From Aliiglaciecola sp041538045 (GTDB lineage Bacteria; Pseudomonadota; Gammaproteobacteria; Enterobacterales; Alteromonadaceae), in NCBI RefSeq assembly GCF_041538045.1, contig NZ_JBGOSE010000009.1, forward strand, positions 104,311 through 168,310: a stretch of DNA of 64,000 nt, in the 5' to 3' direction. The position numbers were made by a program, and so were the translations under genes. This document shows, piece after piece, positions 26,747 through 36,168 of the stretch (positions are counted from its first letter, which is position 1; each line of letters starts with the position of its first letter). The notes under the pieces are model-generated. The model was not told where the DNA came from. It searched no databases and worked only from the letters and a program-made list of their open reading frames with translations.

Positions 26747-28201
26747 TTACTTTCGTTTATTCAGAGGCACAAATAATGCCATCAATTCAGTGTGTGCCGT
26801 TTGTGGAAACATATCCATGACACATAATTTATCTAGTCTATAGTTTTTTTCAATTAATTGTGCCGCATCCCGAGCAAAAGTAGCGGGGTTACAGGAAACA
26901 TATAAAATGTGCGATGGCTTCAAATCTGCTAGCTGTTTAACCACCGCTAAGGCACCTTCTCTAGCAGGATCAAGTAACACTTTATTGCAGCTTTTCATTT
27001 GAATATCATCAGACAATTTAGTGCAATTCAAATCAGAATGGATAAAGTGACAATTGCTAAGTTTGTTGATGCTTGCATTATGTTGGGCTCTATGCACCAT
27101 TTTAGGTACACCTTCGACACCGACTAGGGTTTTACATTGTTCAGCAATGGGTAAACTAAAATTACCAATTCCACAGAATAAATCCAAAACCACATCGGTT
27201 TTATTTAATCCTAGCCAGTCCACTGCCTGCTTAATCATTTGTTGATTAACTTCGGGGTTAACCTGCACAAAGTCATCGTTATGAATTTGCAAACTCAACG
27301 AGTCATTCAATTCATAAACTAATTGTTTATCAGCTTGAGTGGCTAAGTCTGAGCCACTTTGTTTGTCTTCTATAATCAGCTGTAAGTCATTTTTTTTAGC
27401 AAATTCAGTACATAACTCTCGGTCATGCTGACTCAAAGTATGGATAGTGCGAATACTAACTTGTACACCATTATCGCCGTTGAGCAAACTAATATGACCG
27501 ATATTGGACGGCGTTTGAAATTTACCAAACATACTCTGCAATGGCTCAATTAGTTGCTCAAGATCTTGGTTAAGTACTGGACATTGTTGCAAGCTAAATA
27601 TTTTATTGCTTGCCTTGCTTCGAAAGCCTAATTTTAGGGCATCGGGGTTTCTCGCATCCACAGACAAGCGGGTTTTGCGTCTATAGCCTGTAGGAGTAGA
27701 GTACAGCGCGGACTGCCAATTTAACTCGCCTTGTTTATCGCTAAATTTGCGTAACTTTTTATTTCTTCCACCGCGAGATGCTTTGCTAAGTACCCGTTTA
27801 GGCTGAGCCACAGATTGATTGGATTCTAAGGCTGTATGCAATATAAGATTTTCAATGGCCGCCTGCTTGAACTGCAACATAGCTTCGGTTTGACAATGTT
27901 GGGTTTGGCATCCACCACAGATATTTATATGTGGGCAAAAGGGCTGATGTCGATGTTCTGAGGCCTCGACAACGTTTAATAACCGCCCATGACAAACCTT
28001 GCCTCGATGTTCTGTTATTTCTACTTCAACGACCTCATTGGGCAAGACCCCTTCAACAAAAATAAGTGGCTCATGATCTTTACTAACCCCTTGAGCCAAA
28101 TGATCAAGGTGGGAAATCATCACAGTCACTCGTTGACCAATTAATTGACTATTGGCTGCAGCGCTTTTTTTATTCTTTTTTGGTGAATAGAAGTTAACCA
28201 T
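26747..28201 (-). CDS. rlmD: 23S rRNA (uracil1939-C5)-methyltransferase RlmD
   Basis: A 484-residue methyltransferase (formerly RumA) that makes m5U1939 in 23S rRNA. An N-terminal TRAM domain (about 18-77) is followed by an iron-sulfur cysteine cluster (Cys89, Cys95, Cys98, with a fourth Cys in QQCPVLN), the SAM motif VLDLFCGIGNFSLPIA and the catalytic-Cys motif VSCNPATFARD. It starts two bases after acpS ends, upstream of relA, as in several gammaproteobacteria. Confidence 0.96.
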   Translation of the reverse strand: MVNFYSPKKNKKSAAANSQLIGQRVTVMISHLDHLAQGVSKDHEPLIFVEGVLPNEVVEVEITEHRGKVCHGRLLNVVEASEHRHQPFCPHINICGGCQTQHCQTEAMLQFKQAAIENLILHTALESNQSVAQPKRVLSKASRGGRNKKLRKFSDKQGELNWQSALYSTPTGYRRKTRLSVDARNPDALKLGFRSKASNKIFSLQQCPVLNQDLEQLIEPLQSMFGKFQTPSNIGHISLLNGDNGVQVSIRTIHTLSQHDRELCTEFAKKNDLQLIIEDKQSGSDLATQADKQLVYELNDSLSLQIHNDDFVQVNPEVNQQMIKQAVDWLGLNKTDVVLDLFCGIGNFSLPIAEQCKTLVGVEGVPKMVHRAQHNASINKLSNCHFIHSDLNCTKLSDDIQMKSCNKVLLDPAREGALAVVKQLADLKPSHILYVSCNPATFARDAAQLIEKNYRLDKLCVMDMFPQTAHTELMALFVPLNKRK

Positions 28202-28203
28202 GA

Positions 28204-28587
28204 TTAATTACTTTGCTCCAAAATCACTGTGGCCATTGCATAGTGTTTTTCATCTGAAATTGACAGCAACGCATTATTAATACCGCGCTGTTCACACAAT
28301 TTTGCGAAGTGTCCGCTAAAATGAATTTCCGGCTGCCCGAACTCACTATTAGTAATTTCGATTTGTTGCCAACCCACGCCATTGCCAATCCCTGTACCTA
28401 AGGCTTTAACGGCTGCTTCTTTGGCTGCAAAACGTTTAGCCAAATAGCGAGGTGGAAAAGGATGCTCTCGATAAATCTGCATTTCATTACTGGTTAAAAT
28501 ACGCAAAGGCAGACGGTCAGACTTTTCCAGTAACTTCTCTAATCGTGCAATTTCAATGATGTCTGTACCCAGACCTAGAACGGCCAA
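28204..28587 (-). CDS. acpS: Holo-[acyl-carrier-protein] synthase AcpS
   Basis: A 127-residue trimeric enzyme that transfers 4'-phosphopantetheine from CoA to acyl carrier protein. The magnesium site is seen as GLGTDIIEIARLEKL (Asp9) and the signature RYLAKRFAAKEAAVKALGTG. It follows pdxJ after a single base, the usual pdxJ-acpS pairing. Confidence 0.97.
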   Translation of the reverse strand: MAVLGLGTDIIEIARLEKLLEKSDRLPLRILTSNEMQIYREHPFPPRYLAKRFAAKEAAVKALGTGIGNGVGWQQIEITNSEFGQPEIHFSGHFAKLCEQRGINNALLSISDEKHYAMATVILEQSN

Positions 28588-28588
28588 C

Positions 28589-29320
28589 TTATCCCCTCGC
28601 CTCTAACATTAATCGTTTCATATCTGTGACAGCAGCGGCAAGACCATCGAATGCAGCCCGAGCAATAATTGCATGACCAATATTCAATTCAATAATTTCA
28701 TCAAGTGCAGCAATAGGTTTTACGTTGTGGTAATGCAAGCCATGACCGGCATTAACTTTTAGTCCCAAAGAATGGGCGTAACTGATGCCGGTTTTAAGCT
28801 TTTCCAACTCAACTAGCATTTGCTCCTCGCTTTTCGCCTCAGCATATTGACCAGTATGTATTTCAATGTACGGAGCCCCCGCTTTTAACGCGGCATCAAT
28901 TTGCGTCTTTTCTGCATCAATAAACAGCGAAACTTGAATATTTTGTTCAGCTAGCCGCCCACATGCGTCGGTAAGTTTACTAAGATTACCTGCTACATCT
29001 AAACCGCCTTCAGTGGTTAGTTCTTGTCTTTTTTCAGGTACTAAACAACAAAACTCAGGTTGTGTCTGAATCGCAATTTCAAGCATTTCTTCCGTCATCG
29101 CCATTTCAAGATTTAAGCGGGTATTGATGGTTTCTCGCAGTAATCTGACATCGCGATCTTTAATGTGTCTGCGGTCTTCACGCAAATGAACAGTGATCCC
29201 ATCGGCGCCTGCTCGTTCAGCAATATCAGCGGCATGCACTGGGTCAGGGTATTGGGTTCCTCGCGCATTTCGCAATGTGGCGATGTGATCAATATTCACA
29301 CCCAAAAAGATATCACTCAT
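28589..29320 (-). CDS. pdxJ: Pyridoxine 5'-phosphate synthase PdxJ
   Basis: A 243-residue TIM-barrel enzyme that makes pyridoxine 5'-phosphate from 1-deoxyxylulose 5-phosphate and 3-amino-2-oxopropyl phosphate, the last ring-forming step of de novo vitamin B6 synthesis. Motifs include LGVNIDHIATLRNARGTQYP, ADGITVHLREDRRHI and VNAGHGLHYHNV. Its ATG overlaps the recO stop (ATGA). Confidence 0.97.
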   Translation of the reverse strand: MSDIFLGVNIDHIATLRNARGTQYPDPVHAADIAERAGADGITVHLREDRRHIKDRDVRLLRETINTRLNLEMAMTEEMLEIAIQTQPEFCCLVPEKRQELTTEGGLDVAGNLSKLTDACGRLAEQNIQVSLFIDAEKTQIDAALKAGAPYIEIHTGQYAEAKSEEQMLVELEKLKTGISYAHSLGLKVNAGHGLHYHNVKPIAALDEIIELNIGHAIIARAAFDGLAAAVTDMKRLMLEARG

Positions 29321-30051
29321 TCAGTACGCTCCAATTTAATAAATAATTCTCTGCTTTTTAACGGTTTATCACCGAGTATAGATTTAAATGCCATCCGTGT
29401 TACACGTTTGGCAGTTAATAAACTTCGTTTGTCCCAAGTGAAACTTGCCACATTTTTTAAATCTGTTCCTAAAAAACAGTTCGCAGTTTGTTCACCATGA
29501 CCGAGTCGCTGAAATCCTTGGTCATTTATAAAACTATAATAGCCATTTGCTTCTAATTTGTCGCCGGTTAGGCAGTCTGTTTGCCAATCAAAACCATAAC
29601 CAATGTTGTGAATCAGACTAATTTCAAATTCACGTAAAACAACTTCAATGGGTTCATGCTCATTTAAACGAAGGAGGCTAGCCATGTAGAGATCATATAC
29701 TTCAGGGTATGAAACTTCTTTTGGTAAAACCCGATTCAGTAATTCATTTAAGTACATGGCGGAAAATAAAACCGGACCTTGCATTAAAAAAGCACGGGCG
29801 TCACCTTCAACTTGAGCGAGATTTTTTAACTCTTGTCTTCCGCTAAACGAAATGAGTAGAGGTTGGAATGGCTGTAGTAGGCTCTTTTTTTCATTCGACT
29901 TGGTACTCTTGCCGCCTCTTACTCCACGACAAACTGCTGAGATGCGTCCCTGTTGTTTAGTAAAAAAATCGACAATAAAACTCGTCTCTCGATACTCTCG
30001 TCGATGAAGTACTAACCCGTTGAGCATTGCATTTGGCTCAGCCATCGCCAA
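29317..30051 (-). CDS. recO: DNA repair protein RecO
   Basis: A 244-residue recombination mediator that, with RecR, loads RecA onto SSB-coated single strands. An N-terminal OB-fold (LVLHRREYRETSFIVDFFTK... AVCRGVRGGKS) is followed by the helical domain. In many gammaproteobacteria recO follows lepB-rnc-era. Here era is not adjacent and a 92-residue unknown gene sits 5 bases upstream, so the operon has been reshuffled. Confidence 0.95.
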   Translation of the reverse strand: MAMAEPNAMLNGLVLHRREYRETSFIVDFFTKQQGRISAVCRGVRGGKSTKSNEKKSLLQPFQPLLISFSGRQELKNLAQVEGDARAFLMQGPVLFSAMYLNELLNRVLPKEVSYPEVYDLYMASLLRLNEHEPIEVVLREFEISLIHNIGYGFDWQTDCLTGDKLEANGYYSFINDQGFQRLGHGEQTANCFLGTDLKNVASFTWDKRSLLTAKRVTRMAFKSILGDKPLKSRELFIKLERTE

Positions 30052-30056
30052 AATTC

Positions 30057-30335
30057 CTAAGCTATTTTAATTCGAACTACTTTCATCGCTTCAAATTCTA
30101 TTCCAGCAACAGTTTCCACTATTGGGTAATAGGTTAGGTTCACCTGACAACCGTTAAGATTTTTGTATTGTTTTTTTCGCCGGAATTTAAAAGGCACATC
30201 TTGTCCTTCAACCATTACTGTATTCATGATCCAGTCTTCATCTTTGCGTTGTACATGAGAAACTACTTTCATCATCTCGGAATGAATCAAATTATCATGT
30301 TTATCCAGTAGCTTGGAAATGTTGGATTTGGCCAT
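30057..30335 (-). CDS. Conserved hypothetical protein, 92 residues
   Basis: A small, basic, soluble protein with no signal peptide, membrane segment or motif that I recognise. It has an N-terminal helical part (MAKSNISKLLDKHDNLIHSE) and a predicted beta-rich C-terminal part with a Lys/Arg patch (FKFRRKKQYKNLNG). It ends five bases before recO, so it is probably first in the recO-pdxJ-acpS-rlmD-relA-mazG transcript. Tight spacing and normal codon use support a real gene; no function can be assigned. Confidence 0.75.
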   Translation of the reverse strand: MAKSNISKLLDKHDNLIHSEMMKVVSHVQRKDEDWIMNTVMVEGQDVPFKFRRKKQYKNLNGCQVNLTYYPIVETVAGIEFEAMKVVRIKIA

Positions 30336-30708
30336 AATCTTCTTAGTCTAAATGTTTAAGGTAAATAAAGGAAACCAAAGCTAAGTAAATGTACTCAAGG
30401 CGAAATATTACCCCTTTACTCGCCCCTTCTGTGGTTGCAGCGTCTCTATAATAACATTTACCGTGTAAAAATGGGCAATATTACTCAATCGCCACTTGCT
30501 AGGCAGGTAATCTAGTGTTTAGGCCTAATTAACATCGCGGTCGCCGATAAAGACAACTAAAAGCCAAAGATATCCTTACTAGTTAGCCCTTAAAACTCAT
30601 CTGTGAGTACTTTCCCTAATAACAACTGCATAATTTTCAGACTAAAGTTGAATGGTGCTTAAACTGAGATTTGCTAGTATCGCGGCTCTCTAAACGAAGG
30701 CTAAAGTA
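30336..30708. other. Divergent intergenic region
   Basis: About 370 bases between the recO-operon unknown gene (minus) and the diguanylate cyclase (plus). A plausible extended -10 for the cyclase, TGCTAGTAT (30672-30680), lies about 30 bases before its ATG, followed by the ribosome site AAGG. For the leftward operon I see AT-rich -10-like sequence near 30450 but nothing decisive. No gene is evident. Confidence 0.45.
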
Positions 30709-32169
30709 ATGTTTCATAAGTGGCGTAGATACTTCAAGAATAAGTTTATAGTCGCCATTGTTGCATTCATTTTTGCGGTGGCGCTAAGTGCAACTATTTC
30801 TCTTTTAAAATCAGTGGAAACACAAAGTTTATTAGAACAAGAAAGCCTCACCCCTGCCTTCAATTTAATTTCACAAGAAATCATAAAACCCCTATATGTC
30901 GCTGAAACCATAGCGCGCGCATCAAACCTCAAAAATTTGATGAATAGTCCAGTGCCCGATGAAGTGGCTATCAAACAAACATTGCATGAGCTCGGAAAAG
31001 AGTTTCAAGTAGAGTTTTTTGTCGCCAATGAAAGTGATCGTACACAATATAATTCGGACGGTTCTTCTTTGGCTTTAGATATCAATAAAGTTGAATGGTA
31101 TTTTCGTGCCATGTATACAAATCAGGATATCGTTGGTGTTTTAGGCAATAGGGAAGACATCCGTATCTATTATGATGTAAAAATCTACAACGATAAAGGA
31201 GTGTTTCTTGGGTTTATCGGCTTAAATAAAAAGCTCACCACTTTTCTCAAAGCCTTCGATAACTTTAAGAAAGAGTTTGGCTATGATTTTGTTTTTGTTG
31301 ATCATAATAACAACGTTGTTTTGTCTTCTGATACAAATTTAGTGGCCGATGGAAAACGTATTTTACAACTGAAGCAACTTCCTTGGTATGCACCTTATAT
31401 TTCCAAGTATCATGATACTGAACAAAATCATAATTTCTTAGTTGATGTGGAAGGAGAAGATCTTCTTATTGCACAAGCAAACTTTGAACCTTTAAATTGG
31501 AAGATGTTTTTAATCAATCCATTAAAAGTGCGTCAAACCGCGGCTAATCATGACTTTGCCATTCAAACTACCTATATAACCGTCGCAATATTTACTGCCA
31601 TTCTGATTATCTGGTTAATCGGTAAGTCTTTGCAGGGCGAATTTGCAAGACGACACCTAAAAGATCCATTAACACAACTGCCCAATAGAGCTCATTTAGC
31701 TCGGCACTATGAAAAATTTGCTCGAATGAACAAGTCCATTGCAGTAATAATGGTGGACTTAGATCATTTTAAAGCAATAAACGACACATACGGTCACAAC
31801 ACCGGTGATAAAGCATTGTGTGAAGTTGCAAACTTACTTAAATCACTACTTAGAGATATTGATATTGTCGCTAGGTGGGGAGGAGAAGAGTTTGTTATTC
31901 TGCTGCCCGCGGCTGATATTGTGATTGCCAATCGTATTGCCGACAGAGCTCGACAGGTTATTGCTAAACATATTTTTGTTGCCAATAATAAAGTGATACA
32001 AATCACTGCAAGCTTTGGCGTTAGTGCAGATACCGGTAAGTCAAATTTGAGCCAATTGATCAATAACGCTGATGCGGCTTTATACGAAGCCAAAAATAGT
32101 GGACGGAATAAAGTCTGTTCTGGTAAAAAAACAGCCACTGACGGTCTTAAAAAACAAGCTAGTTCATAG
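30709..32169 (+). CDS. Membrane diguanylate cyclase with periplasmic sensor (GGDEF)
   Basis: A 486-residue c-di-GMP synthase. TM1 (about 13-34), a periplasmic sensing region of about 250 residues resembling a Cache/PAS-type domain, and TM2 (about 287-307) lead into a C-terminal GGDEF domain. The active-site sequence is GGEEF (391-395), a functional variant. An RxxD inhibitory I-site (Arg382-Asp385) lies five residues upstream, so product inhibition is expected. The substrate-binding DHFKAINDTYGHNTGD is intact. It is a monocistronic-looking gene with an extended -10 upstream. The sensed ligand is unknown. Confidence 0.93.
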   Translation: MFHKWRRYFKNKFIVAIVAFIFAVALSATISLLKSVETQSLLEQESLTPAFNLISQEIIKPLYVAETIARASNLKNLMNSPVPDEVAIKQTLHELGKEFQVEFFVANESDRTQYNSDGSSLALDINKVEWYFRAMYTNQDIVGVLGNREDIRIYYDVKIYNDKGVFLGFIGLNKKLTTFLKAFDNFKKEFGYDFVFVDHNNNVVLSSDTNLVADGKRILQLKQLPWYAPYISKYHDTEQNHNFLVDVEGEDLLIAQANFEPLNWKMFLINPLKVRQTAANHDFAIQTTYITVAIFTAILIIWLIGKSLQGEFARRHLKDPLTQLPNRAHLARHYEKFARMNKSIAVIMVDLDHFKAINDTYGHNTGDKALCEVANLLKSLLRDIDIVARWGGEEFVILLPAADIVIANRIADRARQVIAKHIFVANNKVIQITASFGVSADTGKSNLSQLINNADAALYEAKNSGRNKVCSGKKTATDGLKKQASS

Positions 32170-32289
32170 TTAATCGTAAACTTAGCTTGTCTCCATCCTA
32201 GGTCTTTAGTTAATTTGATATGTATGACTAAAGAGAGGCCTTTGATATACTTCAGCTTCATAAAAACAAAGTATTTTTAAGGCTTTAAA

Positions 32290-32943
32290 GTGGTTAAAAC
32301 AGTCTGCTGTAATCTAATTTTAGTATGTGTTGCACAAGGTTTAATGGGTTGTCAGCAAGAGCCAGCTAAAACAGATGCCATGTTGTTCAGAGAAACCACC
32401 ATCGCTAAAGCTCAAGTTCCCCTAGATAAGGCTTTAGGCTTACTCACTCCAGAAGTACGAAACTTACCTATGGCCAACCTCGACACCTTGATTGTTGTTA
32501 ATCAAGGCTTACGTGATGCCCGCCATGTTTATAAAAATAATAATATAACTCATTACCAAGATAATAAGCTGACAGAGTTAGATGAGGTAATTAGCGCACT
32601 TGAACCTGAACTCGTTACTCAGGCTAAAACATTGTTGAATCAAACCATAGACCGCACGATTGAACTGCGTAAGCAAATTGAAGAAGCGAAAAACCAACCT
32701 TATAGCGCAAGGGGAAATGATACAGCACAATTAGTCGAGTTTCTTGGAAAGCAATATAACCAAGATGTGAAGGATTGTTGCTTAACTCAACTTTCGCAAA
32801 TAGATCAATTACTCAAAAGTAAAACTAAGGAACACAGAGAATTAATCATTTTAATTCGTTCGATTAATCAAGAGTTAGCTAAAGTCATTAAACAAAAAGG
32901 CTACGATGTCGCACTTAAAAATCAGATTCAAGCCTCTCAATAA
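32290..32943 (+). CDS. Predicted lipoprotein of unknown function
   Basis: A 217-residue protein starting at GTG 32290 (AAGG about 8 bases upstream), with signal peptide and lipobox GLMGC (Cys21). Gln at +2 suggests outer-membrane sorting. The mature part is helical and rich in Gln/Lys, with heptad-like stretches near LNQTIDRTIELRKQIEEAK. I do not recognise the family. Its 3' end overlaps mutT on the other strand by 29 bases. Confidence 0.7.
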   Translation: MVKTVCCNLILVCVAQGLMGCQQEPAKTDAMLFRETTIAKAQVPLDKALGLLTPEVRNLPMANLDTLIVVNQGLRDARHVYKNNNITHYQDNKLTELDEVISALEPELVTQAKTLLNQTIDRTIELRKQIEEAKNQPYSARGNDTAQLVEFLGKQYNQDVKDCCLTQLSQIDQLLKSKTKEHRELIILIRSINQELAKVIKQKGYDVALKNQIQASQ

Positions 32944-33304
32944 TAGCTTGATTTGCTGCGGGAAACGTCAAACTGCTAAGGTTGTTAATGGCAATCCACT
33001 GGGTGAGTTGCCCTTCTTTTCCTGATGGTTCATGGTTAAATTTTTCAATTAGCTGGATATGTAGTCGTACCTGCTTATCGCCATAGTCGTGCTCAATGAA
33101 CATATACTCAGACTGCGAAATAACGTCTATGCCAACCTCTTCAAGTAACTCTCTAGACGTTGCCTGCTCAACTGTCTCATAAGCTTCAATTTTTCCGCCT
33201 GGAAACTCCCATAATCCGCCTTGATGCAAATCATCAGCTCGTTTGCTGATAAAGATAAGGTTATCGCGCTTAATTACACCAACCGCTACATCTACAATTT
33301 TCAT
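32915..33304 (-). CDS. mutT: 8-oxo-dGTP diphosphatase MutT
   Basis: A 129-residue Nudix hydrolase that removes oxidised dGTP from the nucleotide pool. The Nudix box runs from GGKIEAYETVEQATSREL to LEEVGI with all key Glu residues. It lies directly downstream of secA, the neighbour it also has in E. coli, but a strong hairpin terminator separates them, so expression needs read-through or its own promoter. Confidence 0.96.
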   Translation of the reverse strand: MKIVDVAVGVIKRDNLIFISKRADDLHQGGLWEFPGGKIEAYETVEQATSRELLEEVGIDVISQSEYMFIEHDYGDKQVRLHIQLIEKFNHEPSGKEGQLTQWIAINNLSSLTFPAANQAIIERLESDF

Positions 33305-33318
33305 TTGCTAATTTCCAC

Positions 33319-33344
33319 AAAAAAAGGGCACTAGTGCCCTTTTT
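33319..33344 (-). terminator. Terminator between secA and mutT
   Basis: AGGGCAC (33325-33331) and GTGCCCT (33334-33340) form a perfect stem around TA, flanked by A-runs and T-runs, giving a bidirectional terminator 17 bases after secA. Confidence 0.88.
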
Positions 33345-33360
33345 GTTTATTTATTTGTGC

Positions 33361-36081
33361 TTAACTTAATTTACCACAGCACTGTTTGTATTTTTTACCT
33401 GAGCCACAAGGACAAGGGTCATTACGACCCACTTTGGCACCTTCACGTACAGTCGTGGTTGGTCCAGCATCTGCGCGTTGCTCTGGTTCATTTACCGAAT
33501 CGTGCTCATAGCTCTTTTGCACTTCATCTGCTTGTCTGCGCTGCTCTTCAACAGCTTCAACATCTGACTCGGCTTTAACCCGAACTTTACTCAGTATATT
33601 AATCACTTCTACTTTCAGATTTTCTAGCATTTCAGAAAACAGTTGGAAGGATTCACGCTTATATTCTTGTTTAGGATTCTTCTGAGCATAGCCTCGTAAA
33701 TGAATACCTTGACGCAAATGATCCATCGCGGCCAAATGTTCTTTCCAAGAGCTATCGAGGTTTTGTAACATGACCGCTTTTTCAAATTGGCGCATAACAT
33801 CTGCACCTACCGCGTCTTCTTTTTCTTTATACGCATCATTTACGCCGGTGTGGATACGCTCACGAAGTTTTTCTTCAAATAACTTGTCGTCTTCATCCAA
33901 CCATTTTTGGATTGGCAATTCTAATAAGAAATCCCCTTGAATACGCTCTTCTAAGCCGGCAACATCCCACATTTCTTCAAGAGATTGTGGTGGGATGTAC
34001 TCGTCAATCACACTACTAACAACATCTTCACGGATAGCCTGAATGGTTTCACTGATATCCCCTTCATCTAACAATTCATTACGTTGCTCGTAAATTACTT
34101 TACGTTGGTCATTGGCGACATCATCGTATTCTAGCAGCTGTTTACGCATATCGAAGTTACGTCCTTCAACTTTGCGTTGGGCATTTTCGATGGCACGTGT
34201 AACCCATGGATGTTCAATGGCTTCGCCATGTTCCATGCCTAGACGCTTCATCATATTGCCCATTTTTTCGGAGGCAAAGATACGCATCAATGCATCTTCT
34301 AAGGATAGGTAAAAACGTGAAGAACCTGGGTCACCTTGACGACCAGAACGACCACGTAACTGGTTATCTATACGGCGTGATTCATGACGCTCTGTACCGA
34401 TAATATGTAGTCCACCCGCTTCAAGGACTTTTTTATGATCTTCTTCCCACTGAGCTTTAATCTTTGCCACTTTCTCAGGTTTAGGATCGTGAATTTTAGC
34501 CACTTCGGATTGCCAATTACCACCCAATACGATATCTGTTCCACGTCCCGCCATGTTGGTAGCGATAGTCACAGCACCCGGACGACCGGCTTGTGCAACA
34601 ATATCGGCTTCCCGTAAATGCTGTTTGGCATTCAATACTTCATGGGGAATCTTAGCTTTTTTCAGAACTCGAGACAGAAGCTCAGAATTTTCAATAGACA
34701 CTGTACCCACTAAGGTAGGTTGACCACGTTTAACACATTCTTTTATGTCTTCGACGATAGCTTCATACTTTTCTTCGGCAGTTAAGTAGATTAAATCTGC
34801 TTTATCATCGCGCAGCATAGGCTTATTGGTAGGTATTACTACTGTTTCTAAACCATAAATATGATTAAATTCAAATGCTTCTGTATCGGCAGTACCCGTC
34901 ATACCGGCTAGTTTTTCATAAAGGCGGAAGTAATTCTGAAACGTAATGGAAGCAAGTGTTTGGTTCTCATTTTGAATTTTTACACCTTCTTTGGCTTCAA
35001 CAGCTTGGTGTAAACCTTCCGACCAGCGACGTCCTTCCATTGTACGACCAGTATGCTCATCAACGATAACGATCTCATCGCCATTAACAATATAGTCGAC
35101 ATCTTTACTAAATAATTTATGAGCTCTTAAAGCCGCGTTAACGTGATGCAATAAGGAAATATTCGACGCGGCAAACAAAGATTCGTCTTCAGGTAAAATT
35201 CCATTGCGTTGTAAAATTTCTTCCACATGAACTTGACCACGCTCAGTAAGGTGAATTTGTTTACCCTTTTCATCTATGGTGAAATCACCTTCACCTTCAC
35301 GTCCGGCTTCATCACCTTCTTTATCTTCGTCTGCCTGTTGAATTAATTCAGGAATAATCAAATTAATTTGGCGGTAAAGCTCTGAGCTATCTTCTGCTTG
35401 ACCAGAAATAATTAGTGGCGTTCTTGCTTCATCAATGAGGATGGAATCCACTTCATCAATTACCGCGAAATATAATTTCTTCTGAACTCGGTCATTAGGG
35501 CTGAAAGCCATGTTGTCGCGCAAGTAATCGAAACCGAATTCATTGTTAGTACCATAGGTAATATCAGCAGCGTAAGCTTCTTTTTTCTCAGCATGAGACA
35601 TACCAGGAACATTACAGCCAACCGTCATTCCTAAGAATTCAAATAATGGGCGACTCCAGTCAGCATCACGTTTAGCAAGATAGTCGTTAACGGTAATAAC
35701 ATGCACACCTTTACCGGATAGACCATTTAAATAAGCAGGCAAAGTTGAGGTAAGGGTTTTACCTTCACCAGTGCGCATTTCGGCTATTTTGCCTTCATGC
35801 AACACCTGTCCACCAACCATTTGCACATCGAAGTGACGCATGGAGAAAACACGTTTACTGGCTTCTCTGACAACCGCAAAAGCTTCAACCAAGATATCAT
35901 CTAAACTTGCGCCGTCTTCAATACGTTGCTTAAACTCAACCGTTTTCCCTTTAAGTTGCTCATCGTCTAAGGCTTCGAGTTCAGGCTCTAGAGCGTTAAT
36001 TTCGACAACATGTTTGTTAAGTTTTTTTAGCAGGCGGTCATTACGACTACCGAAAATTTTTCTGAATATACTCGAAAACAT
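33361..36081 (-). CDS. secA: Protein translocase ATPase SecA
   Basis: The motor ATPase of Sec export (906 residues; E. coli 901). Visible parts are Walker A MRTGEGKTLT near residue 102, DEVDSILIDEARTPLIISG (Walker B), the helicase-like GRGTDIVLGGNW and the arginine finger in QLRGRSGRQGDPG. The C-terminal SEC-C zinc motif CPCGSGKKYKQCC (890-902), which binds SecB and phospholipid, is present. It is the last large gene of the dcw-associated run. No secM-like arrest peptide lies upstream. Confidence 0.99.
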   Translation of the reverse strand: MFSSIFRKIFGSRNDRLLKKLNKHVVEINALEPELEALDDEQLKGKTVEFKQRIEDGASLDDILVEAFAVVREASKRVFSMRHFDVQMVGGQVLHEGKIAEMRTGEGKTLTSTLPAYLNGLSGKGVHVITVNDYLAKRDADWSRPLFEFLGMTVGCNVPGMSHAEKKEAYAADITYGTNNEFGFDYLRDNMAFSPNDRVQKKLYFAVIDEVDSILIDEARTPLIISGQAEDSSELYRQINLIIPELIQQADEDKEGDEAGREGEGDFTIDEKGKQIHLTERGQVHVEEILQRNGILPEDESLFAASNISLLHHVNAALRAHKLFSKDVDYIVNGDEIVIVDEHTGRTMEGRRWSEGLHQAVEAKEGVKIQNENQTLASITFQNYFRLYEKLAGMTGTADTEAFEFNHIYGLETVVIPTNKPMLRDDKADLIYLTAEEKYEAIVEDIKECVKRGQPTLVGTVSIENSELLSRVLKKAKIPHEVLNAKQHLREADIVAQAGRPGAVTIATNMAGRGTDIVLGGNWQSEVAKIHDPKPEKVAKIKAQWEEDHKKVLEAGGLHIIGTERHESRRIDNQLRGRSGRQGDPGSSRFYLSLEDALMRIFASEKMGNMMKRLGMEHGEAIEHPWVTRAIENAQRKVEGRNFDMRKQLLEYDDVANDQRKVIYEQRNELLDEGDISETIQAIREDVVSSVIDEYIPPQSLEEMWDVAGLEERIQGDFLLELPIQKWLDEDDKLFEEKLRERIHTGVNDAYKEKEDAVGADVMRQFEKAVMLQNLDSSWKEHLAAMDHLRQGIHLRGYAQKNPKQEYKRESFQLFSEMLENLKVEVINILSKVRVKAESDVEAVEEQRRQADEVQKSYEHDSVNEPEQRADAGPTTTVREGAKVGRNDPCPCGSGKKYKQCCGKLS

Positions 36082-36113
36082 CGCTTTAAAGCTTCCAATC
36101 TAATAGAGAGATA

Positions 36114-36143
36114 AAACAATCGGCTCCCAATGGAGCCGATTTT
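36114..36143 (-). terminator. Terminator after the M23 peptidase gene
   Basis: ATCGGCTCC (36119-36127) and GGAGCCGAT (36132-36140), a 9-bp perfect stem with a 4-nt loop. On the minus strand it is followed by TGTTTTAT. It sits between the M23 peptidase and secA, so secA may depend on its own promoter or on partial read-through. Confidence 0.75.
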
Positions 36144-36168
36144 CAAATTTACGTGGTTAAATTACTTA

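Noticed and set aside
32204..32233. Terminator after the diguanylate cyclase (CTTTAGT/ACTAAAG)
   Set aside because: Seven AT-rich base pairs with a 16-base loop and no T-run; too weak to call.
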